Positions 8,901 to 14,381 of a DNA stretch of 14,381 nucleotides are shown one piece after another. The notes beneath the pieces were generated by a model. It was not told the DNA's origin, did no database searches, and was given only the letters and a program-made list of their open reading frames with translations. Each line of letters opens with the position of its first letter. The first letter of the stretch is position 1. The DNA comes from an uncultured Clostridia bacterium (GTDB lineage Bacteria > Bacillota > Clostridia > Christensenellales > Aristaeellaceae): assembly GCA_945877525.1 (NCBI GenBank), contig CAMDVP010000050.1, positions 1-14,381 of the forward strand. The letters are read 5' to 3'. The translations under genes and the position numbers were made by a program.

Positions 8901-10402
8901 TGCCGTTCATGATCAATAACATTACGTTGTCCGTGTCTCCTGTGAAAATCTTTGAATATATGGCAGGAGATAAACCCGTAGTAACCTACGCACTACCTGA
9001 ATGTAAGAAGTATCAGAGCTGTTTGTGTGCGGATACGCAGGATGAGTTTATGGCTCAATTGGAAAAAGCTCTTACGTTGCGTAACGATCCCGCCTATATT
9101 CAGATGCTCCGTGAAGATGCTTTGAACAATACCTGGATTGCTATTACCAAGAAAATGATCCAGCACATACAGGAAAATCAATTGAGAATTCAATTGTTGC
9201 ACGAGAGTCAGCGTATTCTCAATCCCCGGTTGAGTGACGAATATAAAGTTGCGTGTCTGGAGCAAATGGTTTTCTTGCCCAAGCATCGTGCAACAGAGTA
9301 TCAGGAACTGACAAACACGCCCTATGTGCGCAAAGAGGGTGATTGTAAAGTAATTGCATATTATCTAACGCAGTTCCATCCGGATCCTCATAATGAAGCT
9401 TGGTGGGGACGAGGAACTACGGAATGGAATAATGTGTGTCGTGCGGTTCCTCAGTATATTGGGCATTACCAGCCTCGTATTCCTGGTGAACTGGGCTATT
9501 ACGATTTGCGTATTAAGGAAAACATGCAGCGACAGATTGAACTTGCCAAGATGTATGGCGTTTACGGTTTTTCTTTCTACTATTATTGGTTTGACGGAGA
9601 ACGTCTGCTTGAAAGGCCGCTGGAGACTTTCTTGAATTCTCCTGAAATGGATTTCCCCTTCTCAATTTGTTGGGCAAATGAAAACTGGACAAAGCGGTAT
9701 GATGGCACCAATCTGGATATTCTCATGGAACAGCCTAAATCGGCTGCCAGCTACAGGAATGTAATTCATGACATGATTCGTTTTCTGAAAGATCCTAGAT
9801 ACATTGAGGTGGATGGTAAGAAGCTGATTACTGTCTATCGTCCTTCTTTGATGCCTGAGCATAAACAAATTCTCAGTTACTGGCGTAAGTACTGCCGAAA
9901 GCACGGAGTAGGCGAACTCTATATTATCGCTGTGAAAGAGAATATGGTTGAGACTGATTGGTTGGCTGCCGGATTCGATGCTGTTTCCGAATTCCATCCA
10001 GGTACGCTGTATACCAATCTGTTGAATATCACCCACTGCATGGAGTTCCTACGAAAGGATTTCGGTGGCGAAGTCTATTCTTATGAGGATATTGTTAAAA
10101 ACCAGAAGTATTTCAAATATGATTATGCCAAGCTTTATCGTGCTGTTATGCCTATGTGGGATAATACTGCACGTCGCGATCACAAAGGCATGATCTTCGA
10201 GGGATCGACCCCTGCTTTGTATAAGCGTTGGATGAAAGACGTCATCCGTGCAGGCGCTGCACGAAAAGATTTGGAAGACAATCTGATCTTCATTAATGCT
10301 TGGAACGAGTGGGGAGAAGGTGCGTATCTGGAACCGGACAAGCGATTTGGCTATGCTTATCTGAACGCCACTAAGGAAGCAGTGGAAGAATGCAGAGAAT
10401 AA
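5981..10402 (+). CDS. Multidomain methyltransferase / coiled coil / glycosyltransferase / WbsX-GH99-like protein
   Basis: This single uninterrupted frame of 1473 residues holds four parts. Residues 15-200 are a class I SAM-dependent methyltransferase: VLEIGAAHGRM (29-39), acidic E55, IIFADVLEHLHHPEKVL (97-113), SIPNICHA (129-136) and HIRFFT (159-164). Residues 245-375 are an unassigned, possibly beta-rich segment. Residues about 375-615 form a long Gln/Glu/Lys-rich coiled coil. A basic linker, ISYRCAAPIRLAGRV (619-633), leads to a GT-B glycosyltransferase domain at about 690-1065, with ATSDKLFNQV (850-859), NNGVDYDHW (871-879), IIGYHGALAQWIDYDLL (902-918) and SPVKIFEYMAGDKPVV (986-1001). The end, 1122-1470, is a WbsX/GH99-like domain: VIAYYLTQFHPDPHNEAWWG (1124-1143), GFSFYYYWFDGERLLE (1196-1211), WANENW (1231-1236) and NAWNEWGEGAYLEPD (1439-1453). 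No signal peptide or membrane segment is seen, so it is cytoplasmic, perhaps peripheral. It may methylate and extend the glycan; the WbsX activity is not settled in the family. Confidence 0.9.
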   Translation: MSDYNYPLDLTTDNTNFNILKRISPDSTVLEIGAAHGRMTKYLKESLNCCVDIIEINEAAGKDAAKYAEQALLGERQGNIEGTAWIKLLGLKQYDYIIFADVLEHLHHPEKVLETCKRFLKDTGSILCSIPNICHASVILAMLDGEFKYTDVGLLDRTHIRFFTNTSFKAMCVECGYQITYEHAILVPAGGNEIPYDYSSVSSDIENALRNRPNNEAYQYVFELVKKLAGYPERGMVRETIPPMTRKCKCLLRSAEDAEFNEHKQILKAILPGKVELVFPLRKDDRTDGVYLQLIDCNALVHVKRISCIANDKETEILNYDTDALRVGDEYLCAVDKGPSISFYVPYECELLKCQYEVLIYNSDILRTVGTLIISQLAQEQKQLVNQIHGLKATVQEQKTNLDVMNSEIQKLDQQSREYLNCANDLKQQLTCALDKVETVNAQKLEFEKLLAETREQNVVYREQLEKAAVLQSQQENCCIQLKNNLCISEDSRKELLKDYEELKHLLEECQQKQQNTVEVLQKEELISMTLEKNLEDKNGRIAEYEAQLSEMQQQVTGAQQKAQENELICKEALSKLNKMTKQLQTTAEAKATAESQIQWRDQEILTLQQHIDDMQKTISYRCAAPIRLAGRVFRFGKRLTKKALQLSWKTTKFFVHNGPIATVKRAKEYLITRKNNISHQKQINEAVQNEDIWTVLSKWIDETPHEFIDIFPVPMGWNTPLFQRFQHLSIQAGNAGGISFYGAHPQVDTDVETYKFVSPTLCVINLLDAAVVEKFWSILDTKPGLKYLRIQSIDLATTTEQIKSFLRRGYQIVYEYIDELTPQITGNIPEFVWERHEYVLRDETITVIATSDKLFNQVKPYRSQNMLMLNNGVDYDHWHIEKSIRNCPEDIRHIVTQNKIIIGYHGALAQWIDYDLLKRIADDDRFVLLLIGYEHDDCLKKSGLLDKKNVYFIGSRPYQELSKYAIFYDVAILPFMINNITLSVSPVKIFEYMAGDKPVVTYALPECKKYQSCLCADTQDEFMAQLEKALTLRNDPAYIQMLREDALNNTWIAITKKMIQHIQENQLRIQLLHESQRILNPRLSDEYKVACLEQMVFLPKHRATEYQELTNTPYVRKEGDCKVIAYYLTQFHPDPHNEAWWGRGTTEWNNVCRAVPQYIGHYQPRIPGELGYYDLRIKENMQRQIELAKMYGVYGFSFYYYWFDGERLLERPLETFLNSPEMDFPFSICWANENWTKRYDGTNLDILMEQPKSAASYRNVIHDMIRFLKDPRYIEVDGKKLITVYRPSLMPEHKQILSYWRKYCRKHGVGELYIIAVKENMVETDWLAAGFDAVSEFHPGTLYTNLLNITHCMEFLRKDFGGEVYSYEDIVKNQKYFKYDYAKLYRAVMPMWDNTARRDHKGMIFEGSTPALYKRWMKDVIRAGAARKDLEDNLIFINAWNEWGEGAYLEPDKRFGYAYLNATKEAVEECRE

Positions 10403-10787
10403 ATGACGACAGATGCTGGCATTGAGCAGAAGTATGATAGGTTAATCACGTGAAGCTGGTTGTTGCATCATCATTTGAGGGTATCACCAGTCTTTTGGAT
10501 AGATCTATTCGTATAATTCCAACATGTAGATTTATCATCATATTGCTGGTTCTTTTGGGTATTATGCAGTGATCGTATGAGGGGAATAAGAAGTACTCGC
10601 TGGCTAGGTCAACATGATGTTTGTTTTTGCTTTGTGCGCGATATGTCGAATGGTTTTTAGGTATATTGGTAAGTACATTGAGTGAAACCACATTAAAGCG
10701 AAGAAATGTCCGTATTTTGTGATTGGTGGTATAACGAACCAGTTGCAAATTATCTTTTGGAGAATTAAGAAAGACGGAGGTGTATCC
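10403..10787 (+). other. 385-base gene-free gap
   Basis: No gene can be supported between the multidomain protein and rfbA. The sequence is AT-rich like the region to its left, with frequent stops in all three forward frames. The longest short frames are a GTG-started 40-codon frame at 10450-10572, which lacks a good ribosome binding site, and a 23-codon frame from ATG 10614. TATAAT at 10512-10517 and TATAAC at 10730-10735 resemble -10 boxes, but neither has a good -35 box at 16-18 bases. I see no strong hairpin followed by a T-run. The gap marks the return to GC-rich sequence at rfbA. It may hold a promoter for the rfb genes or the decayed end of a lost gene. Confidence 0.6.
10774..10782 (+). 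promoter_or_regulatory. Ribosome binding site that sets the rfbA start
   Basis: ACGGAGGTG lies 5 bases before ATG 10788. It selects this start over an in-frame ATG at 10719, which would add 23 residues unrelated to the RmlA family before the conserved MKGIILAGG. Confidence 0.85.
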
Positions 10788-11675
10788 ATGAAAGGCATTA
10801 TCCTCGCCGGCGGCGCCGGCACGCGGCTGTACCCCCTGACCATGGTGACGAGCAAGCAGCTCCTGCCCGTGTATGACAAGCCCATGATCTACTACCCGCT
10901 GAGCACGCTGATGCTGGCGGGTATCCGGGACATCCTCATCATCTCTACCCCCGAGGATACCCCTCGCTTTGAGCATCTGCTGGGCGACGGCAACCAGTTT
11001 GGCGTGCATCTCAGCTACAAGGTGCAGCCCTCTCCCGATGGCCTGGCTCAGGCGTTCCTGCTGGGCGAGGAGTTTATCGGCAACGAGGCCTGCGCCATGG
11101 TGCTGGGCGACAACATCTTCTACGGCAACGGCTTTGGGAAAATCCTACGTGCTGCTGCTGAGAATGCGGAACAGAATGAACGCGCCACCGTGTTCGGCTA
11201 CTATGTCAACGACCCCGAGCGATTCGGTATCGTTGAGTTTGACGAGAACGGCAAGGTCATCTCCGTTGAGGAAAAGCCCAAGCATCCCAAGAGCAACTAC
11301 TGCATCACCGGTCTGTACTTCTATCCCAAGGGCGTTTCCGCCATGGCGCATGAGGTGAAGCCGTCCGCCCGTGGCGAGCTGGAAATCACCACGCTGAACG
11401 ACATGTATCTGAAAAAGGAGCTGCTGGATGTGCAGCTCCTGGGCCGGGGCTTTGCGTGGCTGGACACCGGCACCATGGACAGCCTGGTGGAAGCAGCTGA
11501 CTTTGTGCGGATGATTGAGCAGCGGCAGTCCGTCAAGATTTCCGCGCCGGAAGAGATTGCATACAAGTACGGCTGGATCAGTAAGGAAAGATTGCTGGAA
11601 TCTGCGGAGCGGTACGGCAAAAGCCCGTACGGCCTGCACTTGAAGTCGGTGGCGGAAGGACGAATCAGGTATTGA
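10788..11675 (+). CDS. rfbA: Glucose-1-phosphate thymidylyltransferase
   Basis: RmlA makes dTDP-glucose from glucose-1-phosphate and dTTP, the first step to dTDP-L-rhamnose, in the cytoplasm. It has 295 residues, the usual family length. Intact motifs are GGAGTRLYPLT (8-18, nucleotide-binding loop), SKQLLPVYDKPMIYYP (22-37), VLGDNIFYG (105-113, metal/sugar-phosphate site), EEKPKHPKSN (161-170) and WLDTGTMDSL (224-233). The family's reading begins at MKGIILAGG, which agrees with the ribosome binding site. The gene is clearly richer in GC than the sequence to its left and marks a composition boundary. Its stop overlaps a TTG at 11672 that may start the membrane protein downstream. Confidence 0.97.
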   Translation: MKGIILAGGAGTRLYPLTMVTSKQLLPVYDKPMIYYPLSTLMLAGIRDILIISTPEDTPRFEHLLGDGNQFGVHLSYKVQPSPDGLAQAFLLGEEFIGNEACAMVLGDNIFYGNGFGKILRAAAENAEQNERATVFGYYVNDPERFGIVEFDENGKVISVEEKPKHPKSNYCITGLYFYPKGVSAMAHEVKPSARGELEITTLNDMYLKKELLDVQLLGRGFAWLDTGTMDSLVEAADFVRMIEQRQSVKISAPEEIAYKYGWISKERLLESAERYGKSPYGLHLKSVAEGRIRY

Positions 11676-13030
11676 TATCATTTCAGAAGAGCATGGATAA
11701 GCGGCTGCAGTTTCTTGATTGGGTCATGATTGCGGTTGTTTTTGCATTGTGTACCTGCTGCGCGCTGGTGATTGATCCGGATTACTGTCCGGATGAAAGC
11801 CGCAGGAAGCTGGTGTCTGACTGGATATTCAGCAACGCAGCGCTGCCATTGGGAAACGAACCGGAGATCATCATCCCGGGCTATGGTTTTTCCTACACTG
11901 TAAGGCCCTACCTGTCGGCCATCATGGGTGCAGCATCCATGCATGTGGTATGCCATTTGACAACAGATCCAGCCATTTTGCTGGCAGCTACCCGCATTTG
12001 TAGTATTCTGTCGATCACGGCGGTTTGCTACTACTGCCTGAAAGCAGGCAGACAGCTGTTTGTCAGCAAGCATGCTGCTCGGTTGTTTGCGGGCATTGTA
12101 TGCTTTCTGCCGCAGGTGATTTTTCTGGGATCGTATCAGAACAATGACGCGCTTTCACTGGCTTCCGTATGCATGATGCTGTATTATCTGGTGCTTGGCG
12201 CCAGGCAGCACTGGAATGTCTGTGCGTGCATAGGCGTAGCTTTGGGCATGGCCCTTTGTTTGCTTGCCTATTACAATGCATACGGGTGGATACTGATGGC
12301 GATAGTGTTTTGCCTCGTATCCTGCCTTCAGGACACGGAGATACCTCGCAAGCCGCTGTTCATTGCAAAACGAGCTGCGCTGATCGGCGGAATCGTGATC
12401 GTACTGGCAGGGTGGCATTTCGTTCGCAATGCGATCCTGCTGGATGGTGACTTTCTGGGGTTCCGAACAGAAGCATTGACGCGTCAACAGCTGCAGGATC
12501 AAGGGGTGGAACTGATCCGCTATACCAATCTCTATCAGGACGGCTATCCGCTATCCTACATGTTTCAGCTTTATGATGGTATGTTCCTTTCATACACATT
12601 GAAGAGCTATGTAGGCGTCTTTGGCTACATGAATATTTTCCTGCCGGAAATCATGTATGGACTGTATTTGGGAATGATCCTGATGGGGATTCTGGTGTAT
12701 GCGGCTGTCTCATTCACATATAAGAAAAACCCCTTGCAAAGAAACATCATGTGGATGATGCTGGGTGCAAGCATAATCACCATTGCACTGCATATAGCAC
12801 ATTCCTATTTCAGGGATTTTCAAGCACAGGGGCGTTACATCCTTACAACCGCAGTATTTCTTGCATGGATGATCGCTTATGGTTTTGACCATGTAGAGGT
12901 TCGCTCCCACGGAGCAGAAGCCGCGAATCGTTGCAGTATCAGCGCTGCGCTCTTCACCAACGGCATGCTTCTGATATGGATTGCGCTCTTCGTCTGCGCG
13001 TTGACCAATACAATGAGTCAAATGTTCTAA
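11672..13030 (+). CDS. Polytopic GT-C / DUF2142-like membrane protein, putative glycosyltransferase
   Basis: This integral membrane protein of 452 residues has roughly ten hydrophobic segments. After the first (about 16-34) comes an acidic loop, DPDYCPDESRRK (35-46), placed where GT-C enzymes carry their catalytic acidic residues. YQNNDALSLA (155-164), WHFVRNAIL (248-256) and RDFQAQGRYI (381-390) resemble conserved parts of DUF2142/GT39-like proteins. Such enzymes use polyprenyl-phosphate sugars and act on the outer face of the membrane, so a role in decorating exported polysaccharide is likely but inferred. The start is uncertain: TTG 11672 overlaps the rfbA stop (TTGA), while ATG 11693 would remove 7 residues and leave MDKRLQFLDW. 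The gene splits rfbA from rfbC, and no polyprenyl-phosphate sugar synthase is in view. Confidence 0.72.
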   Translation: MISFQKSMDKRLQFLDWVMIAVVFALCTCCALVIDPDYCPDESRRKLVSDWIFSNAALPLGNEPEIIIPGYGFSYTVRPYLSAIMGAASMHVVCHLTTDPAILLAATRICSILSITAVCYYCLKAGRQLFVSKHAARLFAGIVCFLPQVIFLGSYQNNDALSLASVCMMLYYLVLGARQHWNVCACIGVALGMALCLLAYYNAYGWILMAIVFCLVSCLQDTEIPRKPLFIAKRAALIGGIVIVLAGWHFVRNAILLDGDFLGFRTEALTRQQLQDQGVELIRYTNLYQDGYPLSYMFQLYDGMFLSYTLKSYVGVFGYMNIFLPEIMYGLYLGMILMGILVYAAVSFTYKKNPLQRNIMWMMLGASIITIALHIAHSYFRDFQAQGRYILTTAVFLAWMIAYGFDHVEVRSHGAEAANRCSISAALFTNGMLLIWIALFVCALTNTMSQMF

Positions 13031-13036
13031 TTCGAT

Positions 13037-13047
13037 AAAAGGAGTGA
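13037..13047 (+). promoter_or_regulatory. Ribosome binding site that sets the rfbC TTG start
   Basis: AAAAGGAGTGA precedes TTG 13056, with 11 bases between AGGAG and the TTG. The upstream GTG at 13044 lies inside this site and so is not a credible start. Confidence 0.7.
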
Positions 13048-13055
13048 GAAAGAAC

Positions 13056-13619
13056 TTGAAAAGAATTGACACCAAGCTGCCCGGTGTGTGCATCCTGGAG
13101 CCCGTAGTGCATGGCGACAGCCGGGGTTACTTTATGGAAACCTACTCCACCAGGGCGTTTGCCGAAGTGGGCATCAACGCGGTGTTCGTGCAGGACAACC
13201 AGTCCTATTCCTCCCAGAAGGGCATTCTGCGGGGCATCCACTTCCAGAACGTTCCCATGGCCCAGGCAAAGCTGGTGCGCGTGACGAAGGGGGCGGTGCT
13301 GGATGTGGCAGTAGACCTTCGCAAGGGCAGCCCCACCTACAAGCAGTGGGTCACCGTAGAACTGAGCGCAGAGAACAAGCGGATGCTCTTCATCCCCCGG
13401 GGCTTTGGCCACGGCTTTGTCACCCTGACGGATGATGTGGAGTTCTGCTACAAGGTCGATAACCTCTACAGCAAGGAATGCGACCGGGGCATCCGCTACA
13501 ATGACCCCACCATCAGTGTGGACTGGGGCGAGGTCAACCCTGCCCTGCTGAGCCAGAAGGACACCACCAGCCCCCTGTTGGACGACAGCGACTGCAACTT
13601 CGTGTACGGCGAGATTTGA
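13056..13619 (+). CDS. rfbC: dTDP-4-dehydrorhamnose 3,5-epimerase
   Basis: RmlC converts dTDP-4-keto-6-deoxy-glucose to dTDP-4-keto-L-rhamnose, the third step of dTDP-rhamnose synthesis. With the TTG start it has 187 residues and opens MKRIDTKLPGVCILEP, matching the family. Visible motifs are GDSRGYFMETY (20-30), LRGIHFQ (58-64, with the expected catalytic base H62), IPRGFGHGF (113-121), YKVDNLY (132-138, containing the expected tyrosine region) and YNDPTISVDW (148-157). The single cupin fold is of normal length. It is followed 13 bases later by rfbB. GC and codon use match rfbA and rfbB, unlike the AT-rich block to the left. Confidence 0.96.
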   Translation: MKRIDTKLPGVCILEPVVHGDSRGYFMETYSTRAFAEVGINAVFVQDNQSYSSQKGILRGIHFQNVPMAQAKLVRVTKGAVLDVAVDLRKGSPTYKQWVTVELSAENKRMLFIPRGFGHGFVTLTDDVEFCYKVDNLYSKECDRGIRYNDPTISVDWGEVNPALLSQKDTTSPLLDDSDCNFVYGEI

Positions 13620-13624
13620 GGAGG
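13619..13624 (+). promoter_or_regulatory. Ribosome binding site of rfbB
   Basis: A perfect AGGAGG overlaps the last base of the rfbC stop codon and lies 8 bases before ATG 13633. It fixes the rfbB start and shows tight operon packing. Confidence 0.85.
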
Positions 13625-13632
13625 AAGCACCC

Positions 13633-14381
13633 ATGAGCAAGACCATCATCGTGACCGGCGGTGCCGGCTTCATCGGCAGCAACTTCGTGTTCCACATGCT
13701 GGGCAAGTACCCGGACTCCCGCATCATTTGCCTGGACAAGCTGACTTACGCGGGTAACCTCAGCACCCTGAAGCCTGTGATGGATAACCCGAACTTCCGC
13801 TTTGTGAAGGCGGATATCTGCGACCGCGAGGCGGTTTTTGCCCTGTTTGAGGAAGAGCATCCCGACATCGTGGTCAACTTCGCGGCGGAAAGCCATGTGG
13901 ACCGTTCCATTGAAGATCCCGGCGTGTTCCTGCAGACCAACATTATCGGCACCGCCACGCTGATGGATGCCTGCCGGAAGTACGGCATCGAACGGTATCA
14001 CCAAGTGTCCACGGATGAAGTGTACGGCGACCTGCCGTTGGATCGGCCTGACTTGTTCTTTACTGAGGAAACACCCATTCACACCAGCTCTCCCTATAGC
14101 AGCTCCAAGGCGGGCGCCGACCTGCTGGTGATGGCCTATCACCGCACCTTCGGGCTGCCAGTGACCATCAGCCGGTGCAGCAACAACTACGGCCCCTATC
14201 ATTTCCCGGAGAAGCTGATTCCACTGATGATTGCCAACGCCCTGGCGGACAAGCCACTGCCCGTGTACGGCACGGGCGAGAACGTCCGCGACTGGCTGTA
14301 TGTGGAGGATCACTGCAAGGCCATTGATCTCATCATCCACAAGGGCCGCGTGGGCGAGGTGTACAACATCGGCGGGCACAA
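13633..14381 (+). CDS. rfbB: dTDP-glucose 4,6-dehydratase (3' partial)
   Basis: RmlB dehydrates dTDP-glucose to dTDP-4-keto-6-deoxy-glucose with bound NAD, the second step of dTDP-rhamnose synthesis. The frame is open to the window end; 249 codons are visible of a family usual 320-350. It is an extended short-chain dehydrogenase/reductase with the NAD-binding TGGAGFIGSN (8-17), the active-site VSTDEVYGD (125-133, with T127, D128 and E129), and YSSSK (155-159) giving the catalytic Tyr-x3-Lys pair. Further marks are FAAESHVDRSI (83-93), NNYGPYHFPEKLIP (184-197) and VRDWLYVEDHC (218-228). The missing end and rfbD should lie just beyond the window. Confidence 0.97.
   Translation, partial: MSKTIIVTGGAGFIGSNFVFHMLGKYPDSRIICLDKLTYAGNLSTLKPVMDNPNFRFVKADICDREAVFALFEEEHPDIVVNFAAESHVDRSIEDPGVFLQTNIIGTATLMDACRKYGIERYHQVSTDEVYGDLPLDRPDLFFTEETPIHTSSPYSSSKAGADLLVMAYHRTFGLPVTISRCSNNYGPYHFPEKLIPLMIANALADKPLPVYGTGENVRDWLYVEDHCKAIDLIIHKGRVGEVYNIGGH

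Noticed and set aside
10512..10517. TATAAT resembling a -10 promoter box
   Set aside because: The nearest TTG-containing -35-like hexamer (10495-10500) is only 11 bases upstream, so the spacing does not fit a sigma-70-type promoter.
10450..10572. Possible 40-residue small protein with a hydrophobic end in the gap before rfbA
   Set aside because: No convincing ribosome binding site and no recognisable family; a frame of this length is expected by chance.
10719..10787. Longer rfbA start at ATG 10719
   Set aside because: The extra 23 residues do not fit the family, and a clear GGAGG stands before ATG 10788.
13044..13055. GTG 13044 as rfbC start
   Set aside because: The GTG lies within the Shine-Dalgarno sequence that serves TTG 13056.

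Overview
The window is one continuous plus-strand block of a cell-surface polysaccharide locus of the ABC-transporter-dependent type. Nothing in it belongs to another system: there are no tRNAs, rRNAs, transposases or CRISPR arrays, and no convincing minus-strand genes. Strong AGGAGG-type ribosome binding sites, frequent TTG/GTG starts and the protein flavour suggest a Firmicute, probably a Clostridia-type gut anaerobe with moderate GC. That assignment is an inference from style, not proof.

Layout from left to right. (1) 1-1517: a two-gene polysaccharide exporter, made of an ABC-2 permease cut by the window edge and an ATPase without a C-terminal carbohydrate-binding extension. (2) 1532-4272: two GT-B-like glycosyltransferases, coupled by a 4-base stop/start overlap. 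(3) 4269-5372: UDP-GlcNAc 2-epimerase, coupled by another 4-base overlap. (4) 5400-5900: a 5'-truncated second copy of the gene at 2755, keeping only its C-terminal sugar-nucleotide-binding half. (5) 5981-10402: a 1473-residue protein that joins a SAM methyltransferase, a long coiled coil, a GT-B glycosyltransferase domain and a C-terminal WbsX/GH99-like domain. (6) 10403-10787: a 385-base gap with no supportable gene. (7) 10788-14381: dTDP-L-rhamnose genes rfbA, rfbC and rfbB (the last cut by the window end), with a polytopic GT-C/DUF2142-like membrane protein between rfbA and rfbC.

How the parts fit. rfbA, rfbB and rfbC make the dTDP-rhamnose precursor (rfbD is not in the window). The epimerase makes UDP-ManNAc. 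The cytoplasmic glycosyltransferases, including two in the giant protein, build a lipid-linked chain. The permease/ATPase pair moves it across the membrane. The GT-C-like membrane protein may decorate it outside. A rhamnose- and possibly ManNAc-containing wall polysaccharide is the simplest reading.

The block is compositionally mosaic. The exporter, the first two glycosyltransferases and the rfb genes are GC-rich. The stretch from about 4269 to 10787 is more AT-rich, and the arginine codon choice changes inside the giant gene near the end of its coiled coil. Together with the truncated paralogue directly behind wecB, this points to recombination-driven assembly. The best candidate for something new is the methyltransferase-coiled coil-GT-WbsX protein. 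It superficially resembles chain-length ruler proteins such as WbdD, but also carries two candidate polymerising domains.
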